The translations under genes and the position numbers were made by a program. A model generated the notes under the pieces. The model was not told the origin of the DNA and did not search any database. It saw nothing but the letters and a program-made list of their open reading frames with translations. DNA of 20,031 bases from an uncultured Bacteroidota bacterium (GTDB lineage Bacteria; Bacteroidota; Bacteroidia; Bacteroidales; CAIWKO01): contig CALGYY010000259.1 in the NCBI GenBank assembly GCA_937934705.1, positions 1-20,031 of the forward strand. The letters are read 5' to 3'. Shown one piece after another: positions 1 to 7,463 of this stretch (positions are counted from its first letter, which is position 1; each line of letters opens with the position of its first letter).

Positions 1-14
1 CATCACTCCATCAC

Positions 15-1853
15 CTACCTGCATCCTTCTCCCATCAATTCCTCTGCGGCCTGCAGTCCCATTCCGGCAGCGGTTTTCAGGTCAGCACATGCTTCGCTGT
101 TCCGGCCCATATCCAGATAAGCGGCGCCTCTCTGGTAGTAATATTCTGCATTGTTGCTGTTGAGCTCAATGGCCCGGGTGAATGCAGTTACGGCATCCCG
201 GTGTTCGCCGCTCAGTCTGTAAACCAGTCCAAGTTTGTAATAAGCCTCTGTATACGCAGGATTCAGCCGGATGGCAATTTGATAATCTGCCGCAGCAGCC
301 CTGAAGTCCCTTTTTGAAGCATATACGCTGCCCCGGTTATGATAGGCGGAAGCAAATTCAGGGAAGACCATGATCGCCTTGGTGTAATCCTGTATCGCCC
401 CGGTGTGGTCACCGCTCATATAGCGGGCATTGCCCCTGTTGTTAAGCGCATCGTAATGGTCGGGCCGCAGCCGGATCACCCGCGTGAACCAGTCGATTGA
501 TTCGGAAAAGCGGCCTTCCTCATAATAAGACGTAGCCGTGTAATAATAACCGAAAGTGTTTTCGGGATACTTCACGGAAACATCCTGATACAAGCTGATA
601 TTGTTGTTCCACACGGGAATCCTCGCAGCACTCTGATAGAAAAGGAAGCCGCAGAAAGCGAGCATGATGAGTCCGTAGGCTTTGTGTATCTTCCTTCCTT
701 TTGTACCATCGCGCGTGCTGATGAATTGCCAGAGAACAGCAATAAGAAAAAACATCCCGATATAAGAAATGTATGAATATCGTTCATTGACAACCGAACG
801 TCCTATTGAAATAATATTTATATACAGGATAATATTGATTGCAAAAAACAGCAATCCGAAAAGGTAATAGCGGCGGTTTGATTTCAGGATAAAAGCAGGC
901 CAGAGGAATATACTGATATAGGCAAGGGATCTGATCAGCATCATGGCGGCATCAATGCCATATTCGGAGTGAAGATGCACGGCGGAGAGATGCACCGGCA
1001 GGATGACTTTTACCAGGTAGTAAGCGAAGCTGTGCACGATGACCGCAAATTTCTCAAATCCGGAATATGCCTCCATATGGTGCACTGATCCTGAACTTTG
1101 CTGGGCCATATAAGCAAGGACACCGAAGAGGAGGGAAAGCAGGAGGAAGGGGACTTTTTCAAGAAACATTCTGCGGTCCTGCTTTCTTTTGAAGTAATAA
1201 TCCATCAGCCAGAGTACCAGCGGAAACACGATGGCTGCGGATTTAGAAAGCAGCGCAAGGATAAACAGGATCAGCGTAACGAAATAGTGCCGGGTCTGGC
1301 TGCGGTCTTCCAGATAGCGGCTCCAGGTGATGAGGCCGGCGATGAAAAAGAGGGTATACAGGACATCTTTTCTTTCGGAGATCCAGGCCACGCTTTCCAC
1401 ATGAAAAGGGTGTATGCCGAAGAGCAGGCTGAGCAGGGCGGCCGGCCAGAGTGTGAGACCCAGCCGGCGACCGAGGAAGAATACCAGGACCGTATTGGCG
1501 GCATGGAGCAGGATGTTGAACCAGTGAAAAGCTGTTGGATCCGGACCATAGAGCGTGTATTCTGCGAGCCAGGTAAGCGTGGTCAGCGGATGGTAGTTGG
1601 CGAGATAGAATTCTGAAAAGATGGCACTGATGTTCTCCCAGTTCAGGGTGTGTAGGCGCGGATCTTTCAGGATGTAATCGGCATCGTCCCAGCTCAGGAA
1701 TTGTCCGCTGACCGATGGATAAAAGAGAAACAGAACCAGCAGTGCGAGGGCAGAGGCCACGATCCACAGACCCGTCTTTCTGAGCCCGGCATTCCACCCC
1801 GCATCAAATGAAACATCATTTGCAGGCTTCTTTATTTTGACGTGCTGTTTCAT
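15..1853 (-). CDS. TMTC-like multispanning membrane protein with C-terminal TPR repeats (putative GT-C glycosyltransferase)
   Basis: This 612-residue protein has an N-terminal half of about ten hydrophobic membrane segments (first near residues 29-49) and a C-terminal block of five TPR units (about 435-604, 34 residues each). The first extramembrane loop carries a WDDADY motif (Asp56-Asp57), then NYHPLTTLTW (about 87-95) and HPFHVESVAWISERKD (148-163). A di-acidic motif in the first loop, the HPxHVExVAW signature and the TPR tail match the TMTC-like / PMT-type GT-C glycosyltransferases, which move sugar from a polyprenyl-phosphate donor to proteins on the outer face of the inner membrane. Substrate and donor are not visible in the sequence. 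The start is fixed by a 4-base ATGA overlap with the upstream miaB stop, implying co-transcription and translational coupling. Such genes are often annotated only as TPR proteins. Membrane topology and TPRs are certain; the enzymatic role is inferred. Confidence 0.85.
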   Translation of the reverse strand: MKQHVKIKKPANDVSFDAGWNAGLRKTGLWIVASALALLVLFLFYPSVSGQFLSWDDADYILKDPRLHTLNWENISAIFSEFYLANYHPLTTLTWLAEYTLYGPDPTAFHWFNILLHAANTVLVFFLGRRLGLTLWPAALLSLLFGIHPFHVESVAWISERKDVLYTLFFIAGLITWSRYLEDRSQTRHYFVTLILFILALLSKSAAIVFPLVLWLMDYYFKRKQDRRMFLEKVPFLLLSLLFGVLAYMAQQSSGSVHHMEAYSGFEKFAVIVHSFAYYLVKVILPVHLSAVHLHSEYGIDAAMMLIRSLAYISIFLWPAFILKSNRRYYLFGLLFFAINIILYINIISIGRSVVNERYSYISYIGMFFLIAVLWQFISTRDGTKGRKIHKAYGLIMLAFCGFLFYQSAARIPVWNNNISLYQDVSVKYPENTFGYYYTATSYYEEGRFSESIDWFTRVIRLRPDHYDALNNRGNARYMSGDHTGAIQDYTKAIMVFPEFASAYHNRGSVYASKRDFRAAAADYQIAIRLNPAYTEAYYKLGLVYRLSGEHRDAVTAFTRAIELNSNNAEYYYQRGAAYLDMGRNSEACADLKTAAGMGLQAAEELMGEGCR

Positions 1854-3199
1854 GATGAAGCTGTGTTTTCAGATACGGGTTCGCCGATCAGTGTGGCGGA
1901 GGTGCAGCGCAGGATCTTCACCTTAGCATAATCACCCGGCCGGAAATGTGTGGAGGGAAAAACCACCAGCTTGTTCATAGAATTTCTGCCTGCCAGGTGG
2001 TCAGACGAACGCCTGGAATAACCCTCGGTCAGCACACTGAAGGTTTTTCCTATATCAGCCTTATTACTTTTCAGCGACAATTCCTGCTGCAGTGCGATGA
2101 TCTCATTCAGTCGCCGGGTCTTGATTTCTTCCGGCACGTCGTCTCTCAGTTTTTCAGCGGCCGGGGTTCCGGGTCTTTCCGAATAGCGGAACATGAAAGC
2201 TGAATCGAAATGCACCGACTGCATCATCCGCAGTGTGTCTTCATGATCCAGCTCTGTTTCGGTGCAGAAACCTGCGATCAGATCCGTGGTAATGGAGCAG
2301 CCAGGGATCAGGGATCTGATCCGGGTGACCCTTTCCATATAATACTCAGGATCGTATTTCCGGTTCATGAGCTGAAGGATGCGCGCACTGCCCGACTGGA
2401 GCGGCAGGTGAATGCAGCGGGCGATATTGGGGTGGTCGGCAATAACGCGGATCAGTTCATCAGAAAGGTCTTTCGGATGGGAAGTGGCAAATCGTATGCG
2501 CAGAGCATCATCGATTGCGGAGACCCTGCTGAGCAGTTCTGGGAAGCTGACATCATGTCCCCCTGACTGAAATGAATAACTGTTTACATTTTGTCCGAGC
2601 AGGGTTACTTCACGGTATCCCTGGCGGAACAGTTCTTCAGCTTCACGTACGATGCTTTCGGGATCACGGCTCCGCTCCCTGCCGCGGGTGTAAGGTACCA
2701 CGCAATAGGAGCAATAATTCGTACAGCCCCGCATGATGGAAATAAATGCGGTAACCCCGCAGGATGAAGGGCGTACCGGCCGGATATCCGCATAGGTTTC
2801 TTCGGCAGAGAGGAGAACATTGATCCCTTTTTGTCCGCTTTCAACCTCTTCGAGCAGCTTCGGCAGGTCGCGGTAGGCATCCGGTCCGATGATCAGGTCG
2901 ATGTGGTCCTGCTCCTGCAGGAGTTGTTCCTTCAGCCTTTCAGCCATGCACCCCAGGACTCCGATCACCGTTCCGGGCTTTTTTTTACGCAGGGCCTTCA
3001 GCGCTCCCAGCCGTTTGATCACCCTTTGTTCCGCATGATCACGGATCGAACAGGTGTTCAGCAGAATAAGGTCGGCCTCCCGGATTTCAGGAGTGATCTC
3101 GTAGCCGTTGTTCTGAAGAATGGAGAAAACAATTTCGGTGTCAGAAAAATTCATCTGACAGCCATAGGTCTCAGCATATACTTTTTTTGCTTGTGTCAT
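1850..3199 (-). CDS. miaB: tRNA-2-methylthio-N6-dimethylallyladenosine synthase MiaB
   Basis: MiaB is a radical SAM methylthiotransferase that converts i6A37 to ms2i6A37 in tRNAs reading UNN codons. Numbered from a longer possible start at 3232 (460 residues), the N-terminal domain holds the three cysteines for the auxiliary 4Fe-4S cluster: Cys25 (ETYGCQMN), Cys61 (LNTCSIRDHAEQR) and Cys95 (LGCMAER). The radical SAM motif GCTNYCSYCVVPYTRGRE supplies Cys170, Cys174 and Cys177. A TRAM-type RNA-binding domain fills the last ~65 residues. I prefer the ATG at 3199 (449 residues, MTQAKKVYAETYGCQ) because it starts just before the conserved YxETYGCQMN strand, and because a perfect TAnnTTTG box lies at 3227-3220, inside the longer reading. 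The stop overlaps the start of the downstream TPR membrane protein. The family assignment is essentially certain. Confidence 0.96.
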   Translation of the reverse strand: MTQAKKVYAETYGCQMNFSDTEIVFSILQNNGYEITPEIREADLILLNTCSIRDHAEQRVIKRLGALKALRKKKPGTVIGVLGCMAERLKEQLLQEQDHIDLIIGPDAYRDLPKLLEEVESGQKGINVLLSAEETYADIRPVRPSSCGVTAFISIMRGCTNYCSYCVVPYTRGRERSRDPESIVREAEELFRQGYREVTLLGQNVNSYSFQSGGHDVSFPELLSRVSAIDDALRIRFATSHPKDLSDELIRVIADHPNIARCIHLPLQSGSARILQLMNRKYDPEYYMERVTRIRSLIPGCSITTDLIAGFCTETELDHEDTLRMMQSVHFDSAFMFRYSERPGTPAAEKLRDDVPEEIKTRRLNEIIALQQELSLKSNKADIGKTFSVLTEGYSRRSSDHLAGRNSMNKLVVFPSTHFRPGDYAKVKILRCTSATLIGEPVSENTASS

Positions 3200-3219
3200 G
3201 AGATCATGATACCGGGTGG

Positions 3220-3227
3220 CAAAATTA
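3220..3227 (-). promoter_or_regulatory. Putative -7 box (TAATTTTG) for miaB
   Basis: Read on the minus strand, TAATTTTG matches the Bacteroidota -7 consensus TAnnTTTG exactly. Transcription would start around 3213, leaving a short leader before the ATG at 3199. No good -33 TTTG is visible 19-21 bases upstream, so this is moderate evidence. Confidence 0.4.
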
Positions 3228-3315
3228 AGCATTATTACTGAGCCTGTCTGCCGAAACAGTGCCCCGGGATGACAGAACCCTGTTACAGACCTCCGGGTGG
3301 TGGTTGAAAATTTTT

Positions 3316-3348
3316 GTTGCCCGTATTCTTTTTTATTGTTTTACTTTG
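3316..3348 (+). promoter_or_regulatory. Putative topA promoter (GTTG - 21 bp - TTACTTTG)
   Basis: TTACTTTG at 3341-3348 differs from the Bacteroidota -7 consensus TAnnTTTG only at its second base, and GTTG at 3316-3319 lies 21 bases upstream where the -33 element belongs. Transcription from about 3355 would give topA a 5' leader of about 145 bases containing the two hairpins at 3366-3419. Confidence 0.4.
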
Positions 3349-3365
3349 CAAAAATTTTTTCAAAA

Positions 3366-3419
3366 CCAGTCTGTTAGGGCGTTGTGTCAGCCTGGCGGAC
3401 TGGCATCTGTTTAGATGCC
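3366..3419 (+). promoter_or_regulatory. Two adjoining hairpins in the topA leader
   Basis: The first stem pairs 3366-3378 with 3391-3403 (13 bp, three of them G-U, 12-base loop). The second is a perfect 7-bp stem, GGCATCT (3402-3408) with AGATGCC (3413-3419), loop GTTT. The two share bases 3402-3403, so they are adjacent or mutually exclusive. G-U pairs fit a function as RNA rather than as a DNA operator. No uridine run follows, so this is not a simple terminator. A cis-regulatory role for topA is inference. Confidence 0.4.
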
Positions 3420-3499
3420 TGGTCCTTAAAGGCTTTCGGAAAGTTGTCCCGGGAGCTGAATGAAAGAAAAACATCATTGATCAAAACAAATTTCATTAC

Positions 3500-5839
3500 A
3501 TGGCAAAGAATCTCGTAATCGTTGAGTCACCCGCGAAAGCCAAAACCATAGAGGGATTCCTGGGGAAGGAATTTACGGTCAAGTCCAGTTTTGGTCACGT
3601 GCGTGATCTTTCGAAGACAACATTAAGTATTGATATTGAAAAAGGTTTTATTCCTGAATATGAAATACCGGCCGATAAGAAGAAAGTGATAGATGAACTC
3701 AAGAAAGCGACCTCGGGAGCAGAGACTATCTGGCTGGCTTCTGATGAGGACCGCGAGGGAGAGGCCATCGCCTGGCACCTGGCAGAAGCGCTGAAACTGG
3801 ATGCGAAGAAAACGAAGCGTATCGTATTTCATGAAATCACCAAAACCGCTATACAGGAAGCCATCAAAAGCCCCCGCTCCATTGATGTTAATCTGGTGAA
3901 TGCCCAGCAGGCACGCAGGGTTCTTGACCGTTTGGTCGGTTATGAATTATCACCCTTGCTGTGGAAAAAGGTCAAGCCGGCTTTGTCAGCAGGACGGGTT
4001 CAATCTGTCGCAGTGCGTTTGATTGTTGAGAGGGAAAATGAGATCCGTGCTTTCAGCGAGACCAGTTATTTTAAGGTGACTGCAGTATTTGAAATCAGTA
4101 AGGATGGCAAGATTCATCAGCTGAAAGCCGAGGTCCCGGTGAAGTTTGCCACCGCAGATGAAGCAGAAGCTTTTCTGAAGAAGGCTGCAGGTGCTGATTT
4201 CAGCATTGAAGACATCAAGACAGTGCCGGCGAAGAAATCACCGGCACCGCCTTTTACGACCTCTACCCTTCAGCAGGAGGCCAGTCGTAAGCTGGGCTAT
4301 TCTGTGGCCAAGACCATGATGATTGCGCAGCAATTGTACGAAGCCGGAAAGATCACTTATATGCGTACTGACTCGGTGAACCTGAGCGGACTGGCCCTCA
4401 ATATGGCCAAAGAAGAGATACTGCGTGCATTTGGGGAGTCCTATGTTAAGATCAGGAACTACACCACTAAAACCAAAGGGGCGCAGGAAGCCCACGAAGC
4501 CATCCGTCCCACCTATATTGATCAGCATACGGTTAAAGGAACCAATGATCAGAAAAGGTTATATGAACTGATCTGGAAGCGGACGATCGCTTCACAGATG
4601 AGTGATGCTGCCCTGGAGAAGACCACCGTAACCATCAGGGGAACAGGTGTTCCCGAAGCCCTGATCGCCAGCGGCGAGGTGCTGACTTTTGATGGATTTT
4701 TGAAAGTTTACCTGGAATCCACCGATGATGATGACGATGATATGCAGAAGGGCGTGCTGCCTCCGATGTCGGTGGGTCAGAGTCTGACGGCTTCAGAGAT
4801 CAGCGCCACACAGAAGTTTACTTCTCATCCGCCCCGTTACACGGAAGCCAGCCTTGTGAAAAAGCTGGAAGAACTCGGGATCGGGCGGCCATCAACCTAT
4901 GCCCCCATCATCAGTACCATACAGAAACGTCAGTATGTGGTGCTGGAAAACCGTGAGGGAATCAAAAGGTCATATACCGTTTTCACCCTGAAAAGCGGCA
5001 AAATCAGTAAAGAGCAGAAGTCGGAGACGACCGGTGCGGAAAAGGCCAAACTGTTTCCTACGGATATCGGAAGTCTGGTGAACAGTTTCCTGGTGCAGCA
5101 CTTTATCAATATTCTGGATTACAATTTTACCGCGACCGTTGAAAAGAAATTTGATGAAGTGGCCGACGGGAAGATTGTTTGGAATGAAATGATCCGTGAT
5201 TTTTACGGACCTTTCCACGAGCAGATACAAACCACCCAGGAAACATCACGCAAGGTGAGCGGTGAACGTCTTTTGGGCAAGGATCCGAAAAGCGGAAAGA
5301 ATGTATTTGTCAAGATCGGGCGCTTCGGTCCCATGGTGCAGATCGGGGAGACCGACAGTGAAGAGAAACCGCGATTTGCCGGATTGCTGAAGCAACAGAG
5401 TATTGAGACCATCACCCTTCAGGAAGCTTTGCTCTTGTTTAATTTTCCACGTTCACTGGGTGAGTATGAAAGCAAGGAGGTTTTGGTTTCTGTAGGACGT
5501 TTCGGGCCTTATGTGAAACACGGAGGTGCTTTCTATTCGCTGAAGAAGACCGACAATCCTGTTGAGATCAAGCTGGAAAGGGCTATTGAGCTCATATTGG
5601 AAAAGATTGACCAGCAAAAGAACAAGGTGATCAGGGAATTCCCGGAGAATCCGGAAGTGAGGGTACTGAATGGTCGCTGGGGACCTTACATCTCGATCGG
5701 GAAGGAGAATTTCAAGATACCCAAAGGGGTGGAAGCCGCCGGGCTCAGCCTGAACGATTGCCTGAAGATTGCCAAAGAATCCGGTAAGCAGGAGGGAAAG
5801 GCCACAAAGGCGAAAGCTCCGGCAAAAAAGAAAAGCTGA
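3500..5839 (+). CDS. topA: DNA topoisomerase I (type IA)
   Basis: TopA relaxes negatively supercoiled DNA through a covalent 5'-phosphotyrosine intermediate. The 779-residue protein opens with the TOPRIM domain: Glu9 in IVESPAKAKTIEGFLG and the acidic triad in SDEDREGEAIAWHL (Asp82, Asp84, Glu86). QQARRVLDRLVGYELSP (136-152) and LSAGRVQSVAVRLI (162-175) are typical. The catalytic tyrosine is Tyr287 in ITYMRTDS, followed by Arg289. The C-terminus has no zinc-finger cysteines; instead it carries three GR(F/W)GP repeats near residues 607, 666 and 725 (C-terminal repeat type) and ends in a lysine/alanine-rich tail. A run of six aspartates encoded near 4723-4740 lies in a variable loop. The arginase-like gene follows after 44 bases with no terminator, so the two are probably co-transcribed. 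Confidence 0.97.
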   Translation: MAKNLVIVESPAKAKTIEGFLGKEFTVKSSFGHVRDLSKTTLSIDIEKGFIPEYEIPADKKKVIDELKKATSGAETIWLASDEDREGEAIAWHLAEALKLDAKKTKRIVFHEITKTAIQEAIKSPRSIDVNLVNAQQARRVLDRLVGYELSPLLWKKVKPALSAGRVQSVAVRLIVERENEIRAFSETSYFKVTAVFEISKDGKIHQLKAEVPVKFATADEAEAFLKKAAGADFSIEDIKTVPAKKSPAPPFTTSTLQQEASRKLGYSVAKTMMIAQQLYEAGKITYMRTDSVNLSGLALNMAKEEILRAFGESYVKIRNYTTKTKGAQEAHEAIRPTYIDQHTVKGTNDQKRLYELIWKRTIASQMSDAALEKTTVTIRGTGVPEALIASGEVLTFDGFLKVYLESTDDDDDDMQKGVLPPMSVGQSLTASEISATQKFTSHPPRYTEASLVKKLEELGIGRPSTYAPIISTIQKRQYVVLENREGIKRSYTVFTLKSGKISKEQKSETTGAEKAKLFPTDIGSLVNSFLVQHFINILDYNFTATVEKKFDEVADGKIVWNEMIRDFYGPFHEQIQTTQETSRKVSGERLLGKDPKSGKNVFVKIGRFGPMVQIGETDSEEKPRFAGLLKQQSIETITLQEALLLFNFPRSLGEYESKEVLVSVGRFGPYVKHGGAFYSLKKTDNPVEIKLERAIELILEKIDQQKNKVIREFPENPEVRVLNGRWGPYISIGKENFKIPKGVEAAGLSLNDCLKIAKESGKQEGKATKAKAPAKKKS

Positions 5840-5883
5840 AGAACAGCCGGGACTGATCCGGTGTGATTAATACGCCAGTAACT

Positions 5884-7059
5884 ATGGAACTGCCGATCTA
5901 TTTCAAACCCGTTGAAGAGTTTTGTCTCCTTGATGAGCTGTGGTACGACGGCGGCCGCCTGGGTGCAAAGATCAGCATTCATTCTGCGGAAGGCCGTTTC
6001 CCTGATCTGGAGGGAATTGATATCGCGCTGATCGGTGTATATGAAGACCGCGGGAGTCTGGCCAATTTCGGCTGTGCCGATGCCCCTGACTGGGTGAGAA
6101 AATTTCTTTACCGCCTGTATCAGGGTTCCTGGCAGGCAAAGATAGCTGACCTGGGCAACATCCGGAGCGGTGATCGTTTGGAGGATACCTATTTTGCCCT
6201 GCGCAACGTAATTGCGTACCTGCTCAGGAGTAACATTGTGCCGGTGATCATTGGCGGAAGTCAGGATCTGACCTACGCGAATTACCTGGCCTACGAGTCC
6301 ATGGGTAAAATCATCAATATTGTTTCTGTCGATAACCAGTTCGATCTGGGCAGTGAACCGGGGGTTCTGAATTCACAGTCGTACCTGAGCAGCATTATTA
6401 TGCATCAGCCCAACTTCCTGTTCAATTTCACCAACATAGGCTATCAGACTTATTTCGTGGAGCATGAGGCTGCCGAACTGATGAAGAAACTATACTTTGA
6501 TGCTTACCGCCTGGGACTCGTGCAATCTGATATTGAGGAAGTTGAGCCGATGGTACGCAATGCCGATTTGCTGAGCGTGGATCTTTCTTCAGCACGGCAA
6601 TCGGATGCCCCGGGCAATGCAAATGCCACTCCCAATGGATTTTACGGAGAGGAGCTCTGCCGAATAATGCGTTATGCCGGTCTGAGTGATAAGTTGACCT
6701 CCCTGGGCTTGTATGAGGTGAATCCGCGTTACGATAGCAATGGACAAACCGCACATCTTGCGGCTCAAATGATCTGGTATTTCGTGGATGGTTACTACAA
6801 TCGGAAAATGGATTTCCCGATGCAGGACAAATCCGAGTACATCAAATACCATGTTTCTCTGAAAGATCTTGAAGATCAGATTGTTTTCTATAAAAGCAGG
6901 AAGTCTGACCGCTGGTGGATGGAAGTTCCTTGTCCGACCAGTCTGATGTCGAAATACGAGCGCCACTACCTTGTCCCCTGCTCTTATAAAGATTACGAAA
7001 CGGCCGCTGCCGGGGAGGTTCCTGATCGCTGGTGGCAGGCCTATCAAAAAATCATGTAA
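5884..7059 (+). CDS. Arginase/formimidoylglutamase-superfamily protein with degraded metal site (probable pseudoenzyme)
   Basis: The ureohydrolase fold is recognisable by its three signature regions, but metal ligands are missing. Numbering is from the ATG at 5884 (391 residues). The GGDHS motif reads GGSQDLTYA (124-132), with His replaced by Gln127. The DAHxD motif reads VDNQFD (149-154), keeping Asp150 and Asp154 but with His replaced by Gln152. The SxDxDxxDP motif reads SVDLSSARQSDAP (231-243), keeping Asp233 but with the second Asp replaced by Ser235. Three of the six usual Mn ligands are therefore lost, so hydrolase activity is unlikely even though automated annotation would say formimidoylglutamase or arginase. 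The last ~90 residues are rich in Trp/Tyr and unlike catalytic members. A GTG at 5863 would add seven residues; ATG is preferred. It sits between topA and the T9SS operon and ends before a strong terminator. Confidence 0.85.
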   Translation: MELPIYFKPVEEFCLLDELWYDGGRLGAKISIHSAEGRFPDLEGIDIALIGVYEDRGSLANFGCADAPDWVRKFLYRLYQGSWQAKIADLGNIRSGDRLEDTYFALRNVIAYLLRSNIVPVIIGGSQDLTYANYLAYESMGKIINIVSVDNQFDLGSEPGVLNSQSYLSSIIMHQPNFLFNFTNIGYQTYFVEHEAAELMKKLYFDAYRLGLVQSDIEEVEPMVRNADLLSVDLSSARQSDAPGNANATPNGFYGEELCRIMRYAGLSDKLTSLGLYEVNPRYDSNGQTAHLAAQMIWYFVDGYYNRKMDFPMQDKSEYIKYHVSLKDLEDQIVFYKSRKSDRWWMEVPCPTSLMSKYERHYLVPCSYKDYETAAAGEVPDRWWQAYQKIM

Positions 7060-7090
7060 CTTTTTTCAGTATCTGCATTAACCTTGCTGT

Positions 7091-7117
7091 GAACGATCGC
7101 AGCCCGTTCGGTTTTTT
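7091..7117 (+). terminator. Weak hairpin-plus-T-tract downstream of the arginase-like gene
   Basis: GAACG (7091-7095) pairs with CGTTC (7105-7109), followed closely by a T-rich run. The stem is only 5 bp; the structure at 7133 is much stronger, so this may be accessory or fortuitous. Confidence 0.3.
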
Positions 7118-7132
7118 ATTTTCGGTTGATTG

Positions 7133-7169
7133 CCGGAAATCCCGTTAAAAAAGGATTTCCGGTTTTTTT
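7133..7169 (+). terminator. Rho-independent terminator of the topA / arginase-like unit
   Basis: CCGGAAATCC (7133-7142) and GGATTTCCGG (7153-7162) form a perfect 10-bp stem with a 10-base loop, followed directly by seven Ts (7163-7169). It separates the topA transcript from the T9SS operon. Confidence 0.88.
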
Positions 7170-7214
7170 AGCACCTGAAAAGAAAGGAGGTTGTTAAAAA
7201 AGCGCTAAATTTTT

Positions 7215-7231
7215 AAAAAAACAGTTTTTTT
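7215..7231. repeat. A-tract / T-tract palindrome upstream of porP
   Basis: Seven As, then CAG, then a run of eight Ts, give a perfect 8+1+8 palindrome centred on base 7223. Such tracts bend DNA or exclude nucleoid proteins. It lies about 25 bases upstream of the TATTTTTG box and could act as an UP-like element; function is inference. Confidence 0.35.
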
Positions 7232-7255
7232 TCCGGACTGATAGGAAAACTTGGT

Positions 7256-7263
7256 TATTTTTG
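7256..7263 (+). promoter_or_regulatory. Putative -7 box (TATTTTTG) for the porP-gldKLMN operon
   Basis: TATTTTTG matches TAnnTTTG exactly and is the best promoter-like sequence in the 400-base gap before porP. It would give a leader of nearly 200 bases. A poorer alternative closer to the gene is TTTG (7397-7400), 21 bases, TATTTTAC (7422-7429), giving a ~25-base leader. I cannot choose between them from sequence alone. Confidence 0.35.
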
Positions 7264-7361
7264 TAAAGCCTGTAACCTTATTTCTGCGAAAACAGTATAA
7301 GAGGCGATTAAGGGAAGTTTTTAGCTTTATTGTCAGACGGTTCAAATTCTTAGGGAAAAAT

Positions 7362-7390
7362 TTGATAAAAATATTGTGCATTTTTATCAA
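7362..7390. promoter_or_regulatory. Perfect AT-rich dyad, candidate operator upstream of porP
   Basis: TTGATAAAAAT (7362-7372) and ATTTTTATCAA (7380-7390) are perfect reverse complements, 11+11 bases around a 7-base spacer. Total length and symmetry fit a homodimeric DNA-binding regulator. It lies immediately upstream of the nearer porP promoter candidate (TTTG at 7397). If transcription starts at the upstream box instead, the same sequence would form an AU-rich leader hairpin. Confidence 0.45.
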
Positions 7391-7463
7391 CATTTATTTG
7401 TTAATACAAAAAATAATTTGTTATTTTACCGCCAATTTCGATAAGAATATAAACTACGTACAT

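Noticed and set aside
1243..1797. Alternative-frame open frame (184 residues) within the TPR membrane protein gene
   Set aside because: The translation is Pro/Arg/His-rich without any domain, while the overlapping frame encodes clear membrane segments and motifs.
3283..3477. 64-residue minus-strand frame in the miaB-topA gap
   Set aside because: No ribosome-binding site, no recognisable product, and it covers the topA promoter and leader hairpins.
4723..4743. GAT-rich microsatellite-like run in topA
   Set aside because: It encodes six aspartates in a variable surface loop, is short and in frame, and needs no special explanation.
7181..7206. Shine-Dalgarno-like AAAGGAGG followed by TTG and a few codons upstream of porP
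   Set aside because: The TTG has no spacing from the SD-like sequence and the frame stops within five codons; it lies after a terminator with no other coding signal.
7251..7463. In-frame upstream extension of porP (71 residues)
   Set aside because: The stretch is AT-rich non-coding DNA with promoter-like boxes and a dyad; the signal peptide begins exactly at the ATG at 7464.
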